Origin: Halomonas shengliensis
GTDB taxonomy: Bacteria > Pseudomonadota > Gammaproteobacteria > Pseudomonadales > Halomonadaceae
Direction of reading: 5' to 3'
Assembly (NCBI RefSeq): GCF_900104135.1
Contig: NZ_FNIV01000002.1
Location: 248,001-312,000 of the forward strand
DNA: 64,000 bases
Under the pieces are notes generated by a model. The model had not been told where the DNA came from, searched no databases, and saw only the letters and a list, made by a program, of their open reading frames with translations. Below are positions 36,903 through 45,948 of this stretch, in pieces. Each line of letters starts with the position of its first letter. Positions within the stretch are counted from its first letter, which is position 1. A program made the position numbers and the translations under genes.

Positions 36903-38003
36903 TCAGCGCAGCGCACCGGTGCCGATGGAACCAGCGCTGGCTAGCTGCCGCCCCGTATCCAGCGGCCCCATGCCCTGCATGATCGCGATCAGCTTGTCGG
37001 CATAGGCCGGATCGGTGGCATAGCCGCCCTGCTGCAGGGCGCGGGCCGCCTCGGCCGGGCTTCCGGCCGTGGTCACTGCCTGGTAGCGGGGATTGTTGCC
37101 GATCAGGTTGGCGTAGTCGGTGAACGCCTCCTCGAAGGAGCCGTAGACCCGGAAGTCGTCGCGAATCCGCTGGCGCCTGCCGTCATAGACCTCGTGGGTC
37201 ACGATCTCGGTGGTCTCGCCACGCCAGCTGCTGCCGGCCTTGATGCCGAAGAGATTGTGACTGTTGCCGCCGTCACGGGTGGATATCTCGTGGCGCCCCC
37301 AGCCGGTCTCGAGGGCCGCCTGGGCCAGGATCAGCTCGGCCGGCACCCCCGTGGCACGGCTGGCGGCCTGGGCGGGTACCGCGAGGCGGTCGAGGAAGGT
37401 CCGCACGTGTTCCGGCATATCGGCACGCTCCTGCGCCGATGTGGTGGAGGTGCTCTCGGCCTGCTGAGCGCTCATGCCAGGAGATGCGTCGGACGTCATG
37501 GCATCAACCCTGAGCTGAACATCTAGCTCCGCCATAAAGCCACTCATTCCAGAATCAGCGTCGTCCACTGAGGACACTGGTTCTGCATCAGCTGGCGTCT
37601 CAGGCTGGATGGCATCACGCAGCGGTTGTGGCGTCCCTCGCGGGATGCCGGCGATCAGCTCATGCTCGGCACGCGGTGCCGGCTGCCCCACCAGGCCACG
37701 GTTCTCGAGCTCCGCCACTAGCTTGTCGGCCAGGCCGATACCGCGACTCGCCATGGTCTGGGACCACTGCTGGTCGAGCAGGGTCTGGAAGAACTCGCTC
37801 TGCTTGTTGTCGAGCAGGCCGGTGGCCGGCACCGCGTCGCGCATGCTCTTTACCATCATCTGAACGAACAGCGCCTCGAACTGCTTCGCCGCCGTATCGG
37901 CGCCGCTGGACGGGTCCTGACGCGCGCTGTGCTTGAGCCGCTGCAGCCCCTTCAGCTCCAGGGCGAACTGCCCCTCCATGCCTCGGCCGGTGTCCAGCGC
38001 CAT
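36903..38003 (-). CDS. flgJ: FlgJ, rod-capping protein with peptidoglycan hydrolase domain
   Basis: 366 aa. N-terminal rod-binding domain (about 33-105, AKQFEALFVQMMVKSMRDAV) caps the growing rod; a Ser/Thr/Asp-rich linker (about 108-195) follows; the C-terminal GH73 glucosaminidase (about 200-350) opens the wall, with likely catalytic Glu232 in ALETGWGRHEI. This is the dual-domain gammaproteobacterial form. The ATG starts two bases after the flgI stop. Confidence 0.96.
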   Translation of the reverse strand: MALDTGRGMEGQFALELKGLQRLKHSARQDPSSGADTAAKQFEALFVQMMVKSMRDAVPATGLLDNKQSEFFQTLLDQQWSQTMASRGIGLADKLVAELENRGLVGQPAPRAEHELIAGIPRGTPQPLRDAIQPETPADAEPVSSVDDADSGMSGFMAELDVQLRVDAMTSDASPGMSAQQAESTSTTSAQERADMPEHVRTFLDRLAVPAQAASRATGVPAELILAQAALETGWGRHEISTRDGGNSHNLFGIKAGSSWRGETTEIVTHEVYDGRRQRIRDDFRVYGSFEEAFTDYANLIGNNPRYQAVTTAGSPAEAARALQQGGYATDPAYADKLIAIMQGMGPLDTGRQLASAGSIGTGALR

Positions 38004-38004
38004 A

Positions 38005-39135
38005 TCAGATGATCTCCAGTTCCGCGCGCAGCGAGCCCGAGGCCTTCAGTGCCTCGAGGATCGACATCAGGTCGGCCGGAGTGGCGCCCAGCGTATTCAG
38101 CGCGTCCACCAACTCGGTGAGGTCGGCACCTTCCACCACCTTCAGGGTGCCGGGCTGCTGCTCGATGCTGACTTCGGTGTCCTGAACCACCACGGTCTGG
38201 CCGCCACCGAAAGGGTTGGGCTGACTGACGCCGACATCGGTGTCGATAGTGATGGCGAGGTTGCCGTGGGCCACGGCGGCCTGGCGCAGGGTCACGCGAC
38301 CGTTCATGGCGATGGCCCCGGTCCGTGAGTTGAGCACCACCCGCGCCGGTGCCTGGGTCGGCATGACATCGAGCTGTTCGATGCGCGCCATGAAGTTGAC
38401 CCGCGCGTTGGCATCCTGAGGGCCATCGAGAGCGATCACCCGGCCGTTCTGGGCCGCGGCGACCGGCCGCCCGAACTCGCGGTTGATGACCGAGACGACC
38501 CGTTGCGCCGTGCCGAAGTCGGCACGGTTGAGCTCCAACTCCAGCAGCCCGCCGCGCGCGCCCAGGTCCAGCGGCACCTCCCGCTCGACCATGGCGCCGC
38601 CAGAAATGCGCCCGCCGGCCTGCTGGTTGATCTGCACGCTGCTGCCACCGCCCTGGGCGCTGGCCCCGCTGACCAGCAGGTTGCCCTGGGCGATGGCGTA
38701 GGTGGCGCCGTCGGCGCCCTTGAGCGGCGTCATCAGCAGGGTGCCGCCACGCAGGCTGCGGGCGTTGCCCACCGAGGAGACATTGACATCGAGGCGCTGG
38801 CCGGGGCGCGAAAACGGCGGCAGGTCCGCCGTGACCATCACCGCGGCCACGTTACGCAGCTGCATGTTGGTGCCTTCCGGCACCGTCACCCCGAGCTGGT
38901 TGAGCATGTTGGTCAGGCTCTGCCCGGTGAACGGGGCCTGGGTGGTCTGGTCGCCGGTGTTGTCGAGCCCCACCACCAGGCCGTAGCCAACCAGGGCGTT
39001 GTCGCGCACGCCGGCGAAGCGAGCCAGCTCGCGGATCTGCTCGGCCCGGGCCGGCACGGCGGCAAGCATCAGCACCAGCAAGGTAAGGAGAGCGAAAAAG
39101 CACCCGTTGAGGCGCGCTTGGGGGGAAGGCTTCAC
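38005..39135 (-). CDS. flgI: Flagellar P-ring protein FlgI
   Basis: 376 aa with a Sec signal peptide (cleavage after about Ala31, AVPARA). FlgI forms the bushing in the peptidoglycan layer. Signature LVGYGLVVGLDNTGDQT and TNMLNQLGV are present. The upstream flgH stop is 12 bp away. Confidence 0.98.
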   Translation of the reverse strand: MKPSPQARLNGCFFALLTLLVLMLAAVPARAEQIRELARFAGVRDNALVGYGLVVGLDNTGDQTTQAPFTGQSLTNMLNQLGVTVPEGTNMQLRNVAAVMVTADLPPFSRPGQRLDVNVSSVGNARSLRGGTLLMTPLKGADGATYAIAQGNLLVSGASAQGGGSSVQINQQAGGRISGGAMVEREVPLDLGARGGLLELELNRADFGTAQRVVSVINREFGRPVAAAQNGRVIALDGPQDANARVNFMARIEQLDVMPTQAPARVVLNSRTGAIAMNGRVTLRQAAVAHGNLAITIDTDVGVSQPNPFGGGQTVVVQDTEVSIEQQPGTLKVVEGADLTELVDALNTLGATPADLMSILEALKASGSLRAELEII

Positions 39136-39147
39136 GATGACCTCCTG

Positions 39148-39831
39148 CTAGAAGGGCGAGACGTTGAGGAAGAATCGCTGCAGCCAGCCCATGTGCTGCG
39201 CCTCGCTGATGTAGCCGTCTCCCACGTACTCGATGCGAGCATCGGCCACCTGGGTCGACATCACGGCGCCCTGGCCGGTGATGGTGCGCGGGTCGACGAC
39301 CCCAGAGAAACGGATGAACTCGGTGCCCTGGTTGATGGCGATCTGCTTCTCGCCACGCACGCGGAGATAGCCGTTGTTGAGCACCTCCAGCACGGAGACG
39401 GTGATGGTCCCGGTAAAGGAGTTGTTGGCCTCGGAGCCACCGCCGCCGCTGAAGTCGCTGTTGCCCTCGATGTCGAAGCCATACTCGGCGAGGGTTTCCA
39501 GGGCATCGGGCAGCTCGCCCAGCTCGAGGCTTGAGGAGCCGTTGCGATCGGCGCTGGACTGGCTGTTCTTGCTGGCGCTGACCTCCTCGTCGAGCACGAT
39601 GGTCAGGATGTCGCCGACCATGGTGGGGCGGCGATCCTCGAACAGCGGGCGATAGCCACGCTCGGCCTGGTAGATGGAGCCGTTGGCCCGCGGCGGCTGT
39701 GGCTGCGGGATCTCGATGCGCTCCTGCTCGCCGACCACCGAAGCCCGCGGAATCTGGGCACAGCCGCCCATCACCAGCATCAGCGCTGCCACCAGCCACC
39801 GGCCCGGTATGCCCAGCCGCCCGATCATCAT
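39148..39831 (-). CDS. flgH: Flagellar L-ring lipoprotein FlgH
   Basis: 227 aa. Outer-membrane ring lipoprotein with a lipobox ending at Cys24 (VMGGC). Conserved DILTIVLDEEVSASKNSQ and the C-terminal RTITGQGAVMSTQVADARIEYVG are present. Normal length. Confidence 0.97.
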   Translation of the reverse strand: MMIGRLGIPGRWLVAALMLVMGGCAQIPRASVVGEQERIEIPQPQPPRANGSIYQAERGYRPLFEDRRPTMVGDILTIVLDEEVSASKNSQSSADRNGSSSLELGELPDALETLAEYGFDIEGNSDFSGGGGSEANNSFTGTITVSVLEVLNNGYLRVRGEKQIAINQGTEFIRFSGVVDPRTITGQGAVMSTQVADARIEYVGDGYISEAQHMGWLQRFFLNVSPF

Positions 39832-39854
39832 GCCGTCTCTCCTGACATCATCGC

Positions 39855-40637
39855 TTACAGCTGGCTGAGGCGCGCCAGCATCTCGTCGCTGGTCTGCACC
39901 GCCTTGCTGTTGATCTCGTAGGCACGCTGGGTCTGGATCATGCTCACCATCTCCTCCACCACGTTGACGTTGGAGGTCTCGACGTAGCCCTGGAAGAGGC
40001 GACCCGCGCCGTTCATGCCCGGCATGCTCTCGTTGCGTGGCCCGGAGGAGGCGGTCTCCATGTAGAGGTTACCGCCGACGCTCTCGAGCCCGGTGGGGTT
40101 GACGAAGGTGGAGAGGGTGATCTGTCCCACTTCGTTGGGCTGGCTGGTGCCCGGCTCGGTCACGCTGACCACGCCATCCTCGCCGATGGAGATCGACAGG
40201 GCGTTATCGGGGATGATGATCGCCGGCTCCAGGGGGTAGCCGTTAGCGGTGACCATCTGGCCGTTCTCGTTGAGCTGGAAGCTGCCGTCACGGGTATAGG
40301 CGGTGCTGCCATCGGGCATCAGCACCTGGAAGAACCCCTGGCCATTGATGGCAAGATCACGGGAGTTCTCGGTGTTCTCCAGCCCGCCCTGGGTGTGCAG
40401 GCGCTCGGTGGCCACGGGGCGCACTCCGGTACCCACCTGCATGCCGGAGGGGAGCCGATCCTGGATGTTGTTCTGGGCACCCGGCTGGCGCATGTTCTGG
40501 TAGAGCAGGTCCTCGAACACCGCACGGGAGCGCTTGAACCCATTGGTGCTGACGTTGGCCAGGTTGTTGGAGATGACGTCCAGGTTGACCTGCTGGGATT
40601 CCAGGCCGGTCTTGGCCGTCCAGAGAGACTTGATCAT
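39855..40637 (-). CDS. flgG: Flagellar distal rod protein FlgG
   Basis: 260 aa, exact family length. Distal rod subunit, made without a signal peptide and exported by the flagellar system. N-terminal [33 protein letters not shown] motif and C-terminal [27 protein letters not shown] are nearly invariant. Confidence 0.98.
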   Translation of the reverse strand: MIKSLWTAKTGLESQQVNLDVISNNLANVSTNGFKRSRAVFEDLLYQNMRQPGAQNNIQDRLPSGMQVGTGVRPVATERLHTQGGLENTENSRDLAINGQGFFQVLMPDGSTAYTRDGSFQLNENGQMVTANGYPLEPAIIIPDNALSISIGEDGVVSVTEPGTSQPNEVGQITLSTFVNPTGLESVGGNLYMETASSGPRNESMPGMNGAGRLFQGYVETSNVNVVEEMVSMIQTQRAYEINSKAVQTSDEMLARLSQL

Positions 40638-40669
40638 GTCGGGTTCCTCGCGAATAAGCGTGTGGCGGC

Positions 40670-41431
40670 CTAGCCCTGTATCGACAGCAGGCTGTTAGCG
40701 CGCTGGGCGTTCTCGTCGGCGGTGCTGATGCCCTTCATCTGCATCTCATAGCGGCGCGCCACGTCGATCATCGACACCATCGCCTCCACGGCGCTGACGT
40801 TGCTGCCCTCCAGGGCGCCGCTGACCAGGGAGACCTCCTCATCCAGCGGCAGTACCGCCGGGGCTTCGCCCTCGACTCCGGCGGCCGGTCGGAAGAGGCC
40901 GTCGTCGCCACGCAGTAGGCCCTGTTCCGGCGCCGAGACCAGCTTGAGCCGGTCCACCGGCACCAGGGCGTCGGGATCCTCGCCGGCACCGATGGTGCTG
41001 AGGGTGCCGTCCGCGCCGATGGAGACCTGGGCGCCCAGCGGGATCTGGATCGGGCCGCCCTCGCCCATCACCGGCCGGCCGTTGGCGGTCATCAGGAAAC
41101 CGTCGCCGTCGACCTGCAGGTCACCACGGCGGGTGTAGGCCTCGCCGTCGGCCGTCTGCACGGTCAGCCAGCCGTTCCCTTCCACCGCGACGTCCAGCGC
41201 TCGGCCGGTGCGATTGATGGCGCCACTGGAGAAGTCCGACCCCGGCGTGGAGGCGGCCACCGAGACGCGGGTGTCCAGCGGGCCATCGCCCTGCACCGGC
41301 ACGGCACGCATGGCATGAAGCTGGGCACGAAAGCCGGTGGTGCTGACGTTGGCCAAGTTGTTGCTGACCACCGCCTGCTGTTCCATGCTCTGCCGCGCGC
41401 CGCTCATAGCGGTATAGAGGATGCGATCCAT
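40670..41431 (-). CDS. flgF: Flagellar proximal rod protein FlgF
   Basis: 253 aa. Opens [19 protein letters not shown] and has the rod/hook [13 protein letters not shown] motif; the C-terminus is [21 protein letters not shown]. Normal FlgF length and place between flgE and flgG. Confidence 0.96.
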   Translation of the reverse strand: MDRILYTAMSGARQSMEQQAVVSNNLANVSTTGFRAQLHAMRAVPVQGDGPLDTRVSVAASTPGSDFSSGAINRTGRALDVAVEGNGWLTVQTADGEAYTRRGDLQVDGDGFLMTANGRPVMGEGGPIQIPLGAQVSIGADGTLSTIGAGEDPDALVPVDRLKLVSAPEQGLLRGDDGLFRPAAGVEGEAPAVLPLDEEVSLVSGALEGSNVSAVEAMVSMIDVARRYEMQMKGISTADENAQRANSLLSIQG

Positions 41432-41447
41432 GGCTCAGTCTCCGCTG

Positions 41448-42653
41448 TTACCGCAGGTTGATAGCGGTCTGCAGGACCTCGTCCTGGGTCTTGATGGTCT
41501 GGGAGTTGGCCTGGTAGGCGCGCTGGGTGACGATCATGTCCACCAGCTCCCGTGCCATATCCACGTTGGAGGTCTCGATGGCACCGGACTCGATGCTGCC
41601 CAGCAGGCCACTCCCCGGAGCACCGACCAGCTCCTGGCCGGAGGCCTGGGTCGCCGACCAGGCGTTATCCCCCTCCGGACTCAGCCCCTCGGGATTGCGG
41701 AAGCTGGCCATGGCGATCTGGCCGGCCGGTCGTGATTGCTCGTTGGAATAGTTGCGCACCACGGTGCCGTTATCCTCGATGCTGATGCCCACGAAAGCGC
41801 CGGAGGTGTAGCCGTTCTGGGACAGATCTGTGGTACGCGAAGTGTTGCCGAACTGCGTAAAGCCGGCGATATCGATATCGAATGTGAGGGGCTCTGCACC
41901 GTTACCCAGATCGAAATTCGCCACACTGATGTTTTCCGGTGTCGACAGTTGACCGTTGGTATCAAATTCAATGGAGGTACCGGCAGCAGGGTCAGCAAGC
42001 TCGCCGTCAATAGCCACCTTGGCCAGCCACTGGTTATCGGCGGCTTGTTTCTCATAGTAAACAGTGGTGTTCTGAGGATTGCCCAGCGAGTCGTAGACGG
42101 TGAAGTTGCTCGAGAAGTGGTAGTCGACTTCCGTGCCATCAACATCTGCCGTATTGAGCCCCTCGCCAGCAACCTGGCGTGCATCCAGGTTGGCTGTAGC
42201 ACTGACCTGAGTCGTTGCACTTGCCGCCATCTCCTCGCTGCTGACCTGGATAACCTCCGGCTGGCCACCGGCCTGGACCTCGCCATTGGCGTTTGGCAAA
42301 AACCCCATGATCCGAGCGCCCTGGGCGTTCTGAAGATAGCCATCGGCGGTCATGGAGAGCTGGCCGTTGCGGGAGTAGACCACCTGGTCGTTCTGGCTGA
42401 AGCGGAAGAAGCCCTCGCCGCTGATGCCGAGATCCAGATTGCGGCCGGTGCTTTCCAGATTACCCTCGCCGAAGTCCTGCAGCACTGTCGACATACGCGT
42501 TCCCAGGCCAATCTTCGAGTTGGCGAAGACGTCGGCAAACTGAGCGCTGGAGCTCTTGAAGCCCACGGTCTGGGAGTTGGCGATGTTATTGCCCTGGACG
42601 TCCAGGCTGGAGGCGGCGGCATTCAGTCCGCTTAGCGCTTGTGAAAAACCCAT
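41448..42653 (-). CDS. flgE: Flagellar hook protein FlgE
   Basis: 401 aa from the ATG at 42653, preceded by GAGGG; a longer frame to 42911 runs into flgD. The hook is a universal joint of about 120 FlgE subunits. N-terminal SQALSGLNAAASSLDVQGNNIANS-type helix and C-terminal ARELVDMIVTQRAYQANSQTIKTQDE are conserved. The middle third (about 41800-42300) is a variable exposed region with lower GC. Confidence 0.98.
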   Translation of the reverse strand: MGFSQALSGLNAAASSLDVQGNNIANSQTVGFKSSSAQFADVFANSKIGLGTRMSTVLQDFGEGNLESTGRNLDLGISGEGFFRFSQNDQVVYSRNGQLSMTADGYLQNAQGARIMGFLPNANGEVQAGGQPEVIQVSSEEMAASATTQVSATANLDARQVAGEGLNTADVDGTEVDYHFSSNFTVYDSLGNPQNTTVYYEKQAADNQWLAKVAIDGELADPAAGTSIEFDTNGQLSTPENISVANFDLGNGAEPLTFDIDIAGFTQFGNTSRTTDLSQNGYTSGAFVGISIEDNGTVVRNYSNEQSRPAGQIAMASFRNPEGLSPEGDNAWSATQASGQELVGAPGSGLLGSIESGAIETSNVDMARELVDMIVTQRAYQANSQTIKTQDEVLQTAINLR

Positions 42654-42694
42654 GGTGATGTTCCCTCTGCGTATTCGTAACTGGTGGTTGTTCG

Positions 42695-43399
42695 TTAGAG
42701 AATCTGCTTGATGGCGGACAGGCCTACCTGTCCCTGCACGGCCCCCAGGTCCAGGGCGAAGCCGCCCTGCTCGCCGTTGGGCGTCACAGCGTTGACCATG
42801 GCGTAGTTCAGGGCATCGACGGAGAGTGACTCGCCACCCTGGGTCGCCTCGAGTCGGATGTTGTAGGCGCCGTCGGGAGCGAAGCTGCCCTGGTCGGTCT
42901 CGCCATCCCACTGAAAGGAGGAGACGCCGGCATCCACGGCGCCGATGTCATAGCGCCGCACCACTTGGCCTGCGCCGTCGGTGATGGTGACCTTGACGTT
43001 CTCCGCCGGCTCGCTGAGCTCCATGCCGAACGGCGTGGCGTTCACGTTACCCTCGCTGTCACGCCCCACCAGCACCCGGTCGCCCGGCACCAGCACGCCC
43101 TGGCCGATCAGGCCGGCGGCCTCCAGGGCACGCCCGGCATCGATCTGGCTGCCGATGCCCTGCAGGGTCTCGTTGAGGTCCTCGATGCCGTTGAGCGTGT
43201 TGATCTGGGCCAGCTGGGAGACCATCTCGCTGTTGTTCATCGGCTTCAGCGGGTCCTGGTTCTTCAGCTGGGCGACCATCATGGTCATGAAGTTGTCGTT
43301 CAGCGCCTGGGAATCGTTGGCGCGCGCGCTGGACGTCCCGCGGTTGGCGCCGACCCCGTTGATGCCGTTAAGCACGCTGTTATCGATGGTGGCCGCCAT
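42695..43399 (-). CDS. flgD: Hook-capping / hook assembly protein FlgD
   Basis: 234 aa. Scaffold at the growing hook tip. The N-terminal NDNFMTMMVAQLKNQDPLKPMNNSEMVSQLAQI motif (about 32-65) is the family signature, followed by a FlgD Ig-like/Tudor domain. Three bases lie between the flgC stop and its ATG. Confidence 0.97.
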   Translation of the reverse strand: MAATIDNSVLNGINGVGANRGTSSARANDSQALNDNFMTMMVAQLKNQDPLKPMNNSEMVSQLAQINTLNGIEDLNETLQGIGSQIDAGRALEAAGLIGQGVLVPGDRVLVGRDSEGNVNATPFGMELSEPAENVKVTITDGAGQVVRRYDIGAVDAGVSSFQWDGETDQGSFAPDGAYNIRLEATQGGESLSVDALNYAMVNAVTPNGEQGGFALDLGAVQGQVGLSAIKQIL

Positions 43400-43402
43400 G
43401 GC

Positions 43403-43810
43403 TTAGCCCTCCCCCAGCGTCAGCGTCTTGAGCATCAGCTGCTTGTTGGTGTTCATCACCTCGACATTGGCCTGGTAGGAGCGCGAGGCGGAGATCATGT
43501 TGACCATCTCCCCTACCGGATCGACGTTGGGCATGGTGACGTACCCCTCCTCGTCGGCCAGGGGGTGCTCGGGGCGATACTCAAGGCGCATGGGCGAGGG
43601 ATCCTCCACCACCTCACGCACGCCGACGCCACCGATGCCCTCCCGGGACTGGGCGCGTGTCTCGAACATCACCTGGCGGGCGCGGTAGGCCTCGCCGTCG
43701 GGACCGGCCACGCTGTCGGCATTGGCCAGGTTGCTGGCGGTCACGTTCATGCGCTGCGACTGGGCGCTCATGGCCGAGCCGGAAATCTCGAAGATGGAGA
43801 ACATCGACAT
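43403..43810 (-). CDS. flgC: Flagellar proximal rod protein FlgC
   Basis: 135 aa. [24 protein letters not shown] near the N-terminus and the C-terminal [27 protein letters not shown] are typical. Exported rod subunit. Confidence 0.97.
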   Translation of the reverse strand: MSMFSIFEISGSAMSAQSQRMNVTASNLANADSVAGPDGEAYRARQVMFETRAQSREGIGGVGVREVVEDPSPMRLEYRPEHPLADEEGYVTMPNVDPVGEMVNMISASRSYQANVEVMNTNKQLMLKTLTLGEG

Positions 43811-43824
43811 GCGCTCGCTCCTGG

Positions 43825-44232
43825 TTATTCGGGCTGCATGGCCTTCTTGAGGCCCTGAATGCGGCTGTTGAGGATGGTCAGCGCGGACTGATAGCGCACC
43901 GAGTTGTCGGCGAATTGAGCCCGCTCCACGTCCATGTCCACGGTGTTGCCATCGAGGCTCGGCTGCGCCGGGACGCGGTAGAGCAGATCGCGTGAGCCGA
44001 GCGCCGAGCCGCTGCCCTCGAGGTGGCGCGAGGAGGTTCGCGACAGCGACAGGCCGTCCCGGTCGGTGCGGGAGACGGCGTGCTCGAGGGCACTGGCGAA
44101 ATCCATGTCCCGCGCCTTGTAGCCGGGGGTGTCGGCATTGGCGATGTTGCTGGACAGCACCTTCTGGCGCTCCTGACGGAGCCCCAGCGCCTGCTGATGG
44201 AAGTTCAATGAGGCTTCGAGCCGGTCGATCAT
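43825..44232 (-). CDS. flgB: Flagellar proximal rod protein FlgB
   Basis: 135 aa. The motif [21 protein letters not shown] (about 25-45) identifies FlgB. First gene of the flgBCDEFGHIJKL run; divergent from flgA across a 177-bp gap that must hold the early promoters of both, though no box is clear enough to place. Confidence 0.97.
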   Translation of the reverse strand: MIDRLEASLNFHQQALGLRQERQKVLSSNIANADTPGYKARDMDFASALEHAVSRTDRDGLSLSRTSSRHLEGSGSALGSRDLLYRVPAQPSLDGNTVDMDVERAQFADNSVRYQSALTILNSRIQGLKKAMQPE

Positions 44233-44409
44233 CCCCGCACTCTCCGAAAAGGGGTTTTGTCGATGCTGAAGACTAGTGCGCCTGGGGTCATCACAAAGGC
44301 ATGAACAGCCGTCTTCGGCGGGCCTATTTCGGAGGATGCCTTCCCCGCCCGCGTTCTAAAATCGGACACAGCCCTTTACCCCCACTCCCCTGCGACCCGG
44401 TGGTGACCC

Positions 44410-45099
44410 ATGCCCGGCGCCCGATGGCCATGCCTTCCCTGGCTGCTTCTCCTGCTGACCGGCTTCGCCCTGCCCGGCGTCGCCGATGAGCGCCTGATGC
44501 TGGAGCGCGTGCAGGCGCTGCTCTACGAGCGCGCCAGCGCCCTCGGTGACGAGGTGGTCATCGAGGTCTCACCGCCCAGCGCCCGCCTGGGCGAGTGCGT
44601 GAACCCCACCCCCTTCCTGCCCAACCCGGAGGCCGAGCTGCGCAGTCGGGTCTCCGTGGGGGTGCGTTGTGGCGAGGAGGGCCGTCAGGTGCGCTACCTG
44701 CAGGCCAGCGTCGAGGTGATCGGTCGCTACGTCGAGGTGGTCACACGCGTGGAGCGAGGCCAGCCGCTGCGCGAGGATGACCTGAGGCTGGTCAGTGGCA
44801 ATCTCGGGCGCCTGCCGGGTGGCGCTGTGATGACGCTCGATGAGGCCATCGGCCAGCATGCCACTCGCCCGCTGGCCCCGGGGCAAACCCTACAGGCGCA
44901 CCATATGCAGTCGCCGCGCCTGGTCTATCGCGGCGACAGCGTGCAGGTAGAGGCCGCCGGCAGCGGCTTTCGCGTCCAGCGCGAGGGCGAGGCCATCGAT
45001 GAGGGCGGCATGGGCGAAAGCGTCAGGGTGCGGCTGCCCGACCGCCTTATCCTCGAAGGAAGGGTCGTGGGCCCGGGCAGGGTCGCCGTGGACTTCTGA
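44410..45099 (+). CDS. flgA: Periplasmic P-ring assembly chaperone FlgA
   Basis: 229 aa with an N-terminal signal peptide (hydrophobic 10-24, cleavage near Ala26). FlgA helps FlgI form the P ring in the periplasm. The C-terminal SAF domain (about 105-229) shows EVVTRVERGQPLREDDL and the closing LEGRVVGPGRVAVDF. Two Cys residues at about 60 and 81 may pair. Confidence 0.95.
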   Translation: MPGARWPCLPWLLLLLTGFALPGVADERLMLERVQALLYERASALGDEVVIEVSPPSARLGECVNPTPFLPNPEAELRSRVSVGVRCGEEGRQVRYLQASVEVIGRYVEVVTRVERGQPLREDDLRLVSGNLGRLPGGAVMTLDEAIGQHATRPLAPGQTLQAHHMQSPRLVYRGDSVQVEAAGSGFRVQREGEAIDEGGMGESVRVRLPDRLILEGRVVGPGRVAVDF

Positions 45100-45142
45100 C
45101 CCCAGCCCCCTCACACTTGAGGCAAGGTGATCGCCGACTGGC

Positions 45143-45169
45143 TAAAGTTCTCGCCAGGTCGGCCGATAG
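45143..45169 (+). promoter_or_regulatory. Sigma-28 promoter for flgMN
   Basis: TAAAGTTC, 11-nt spacer, GCCGATAG: the best match in the window. It lets sigma-28 drive its own anti-sigma factor, the classic feedback. Confidence 0.9.
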
Positions 45170-45203
45170 CCTGTGTAACGCATTGCTCACGAGGCTAACC
45201 ACC

Positions 45204-45497
45204 GTGAAAATTGACAACCAGCACCCCAACCTGACCCGCCAGGCGCAGGTCGAGTCGCGCCAGGAGGCCCAGAAGGTAAAGGGCCCTCAGGGAGGCAAGC
45301 AGCAGGACGCCGGCCCCGCCAGCATGACGCACCTAAGCCAGGCGGCCGCCGACACCAGCCAGGACATCGACAGTGCTCGCGTCGAGGAAGTCCGCGAGGC
45401 GATCCGCGAGGGCAAGCTGGATATCCGCGCCGAGCGCATCGCCGACGGCCTGATCGCCAGCGTCCAGGACCTGCTCGACCAGGAAGGTGGCCGCTGA
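45204..45497 (+). CDS. flgM: Anti-sigma-28 factor FlgM
   Basis: 97 aa from a GTG (VKIDNQHPN..) preceded by GAGG; longer frames overlap the promoter. FlgM binds sigma-28 until the hook is complete and it is exported. The C-terminal sigma-binding helices are visible (VEEVREAIREGKLDIRAERIADGL, about 62-85), and the N-terminus is disordered and Gln-rich as in the family. Confidence 0.95.
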   Translation: MKIDNQHPNLTRQAQVESRQEAQKVKGPQGGKQQDAGPASMTHLSQAAADTSQDIDSARVEEVREAIREGKLDIRAERIADGLIASVQDLLDQEGGR

Positions 45498-45498
45498 C

Positions 45499-45948
45499 AT
45501 GAGCCTCACTCGCCTTCTTGAGACCCAAACCTCGCGACTGGAAGCTCTCTCGCGACTGCTGTCCCAAGAGCAGGAGCTGCTGCTCGCCGGTCAGGTGGAG
45601 GGTCGGGTTCTTGAGCAGGTGGCCGGTGACAAGCAGGCCCTGCTGGAGTCGCTGGAGGCCACCGAGAAGAGCCGCCTTTCCGTGCAGCGCCGGCTGGGCT
45701 ATGCCGCAGATGCCGAGGGCTCGCGCCAGGCCGCCGTGGATGCGGGCTGCCTCGAGGCATGGCAGAAGTTGCTGGAGCTGGCGCAGCAAACCGCACAACA
45801 GAACCAGCGCAACGGCCGGCTGATCAGCGTGCGCAGCCAGCACAACCGGCAGATGCTCGACTACCTGCAGAGCATCGTCGAAGCCCGCCCCTACACCGCC
45901 AAAGGCCGTCCACGCGGCGCCAGCGGCCAGCTCAACGCCTCAGCCTGA
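45499..45948 (+). CDS. flgN: FlgK/FlgL export chaperone FlgN
   Basis: 149 aa, one base after the flgM stop. Helical; LLSQEQELLLAGQVEGRVLEQVAGDKQALLESLE is typical of FlgN. It keeps FlgK and FlgL export-ready. The end overlaps the convergent gene's 3' end by 9 nt. Confidence 0.93.
   Translation: MSLTRLLETQTSRLEALSRLLSQEQELLLAGQVEGRVLEQVAGDKQALLESLEATEKSRLSVQRRLGYAADAEGSRQAAVDAGCLEAWQKLLELAQQTAQQNQRNGRLISVRSQHNRQMLDYLQSIVEARPYTAKGRPRGASGQLNASA

Noticed and set aside
44233..44409. Sigma-28 promoter between flgB and flgA
   Set aside because: TAAAATCG is present but no GCCGATAA-like element follows at 11-nt spacing.
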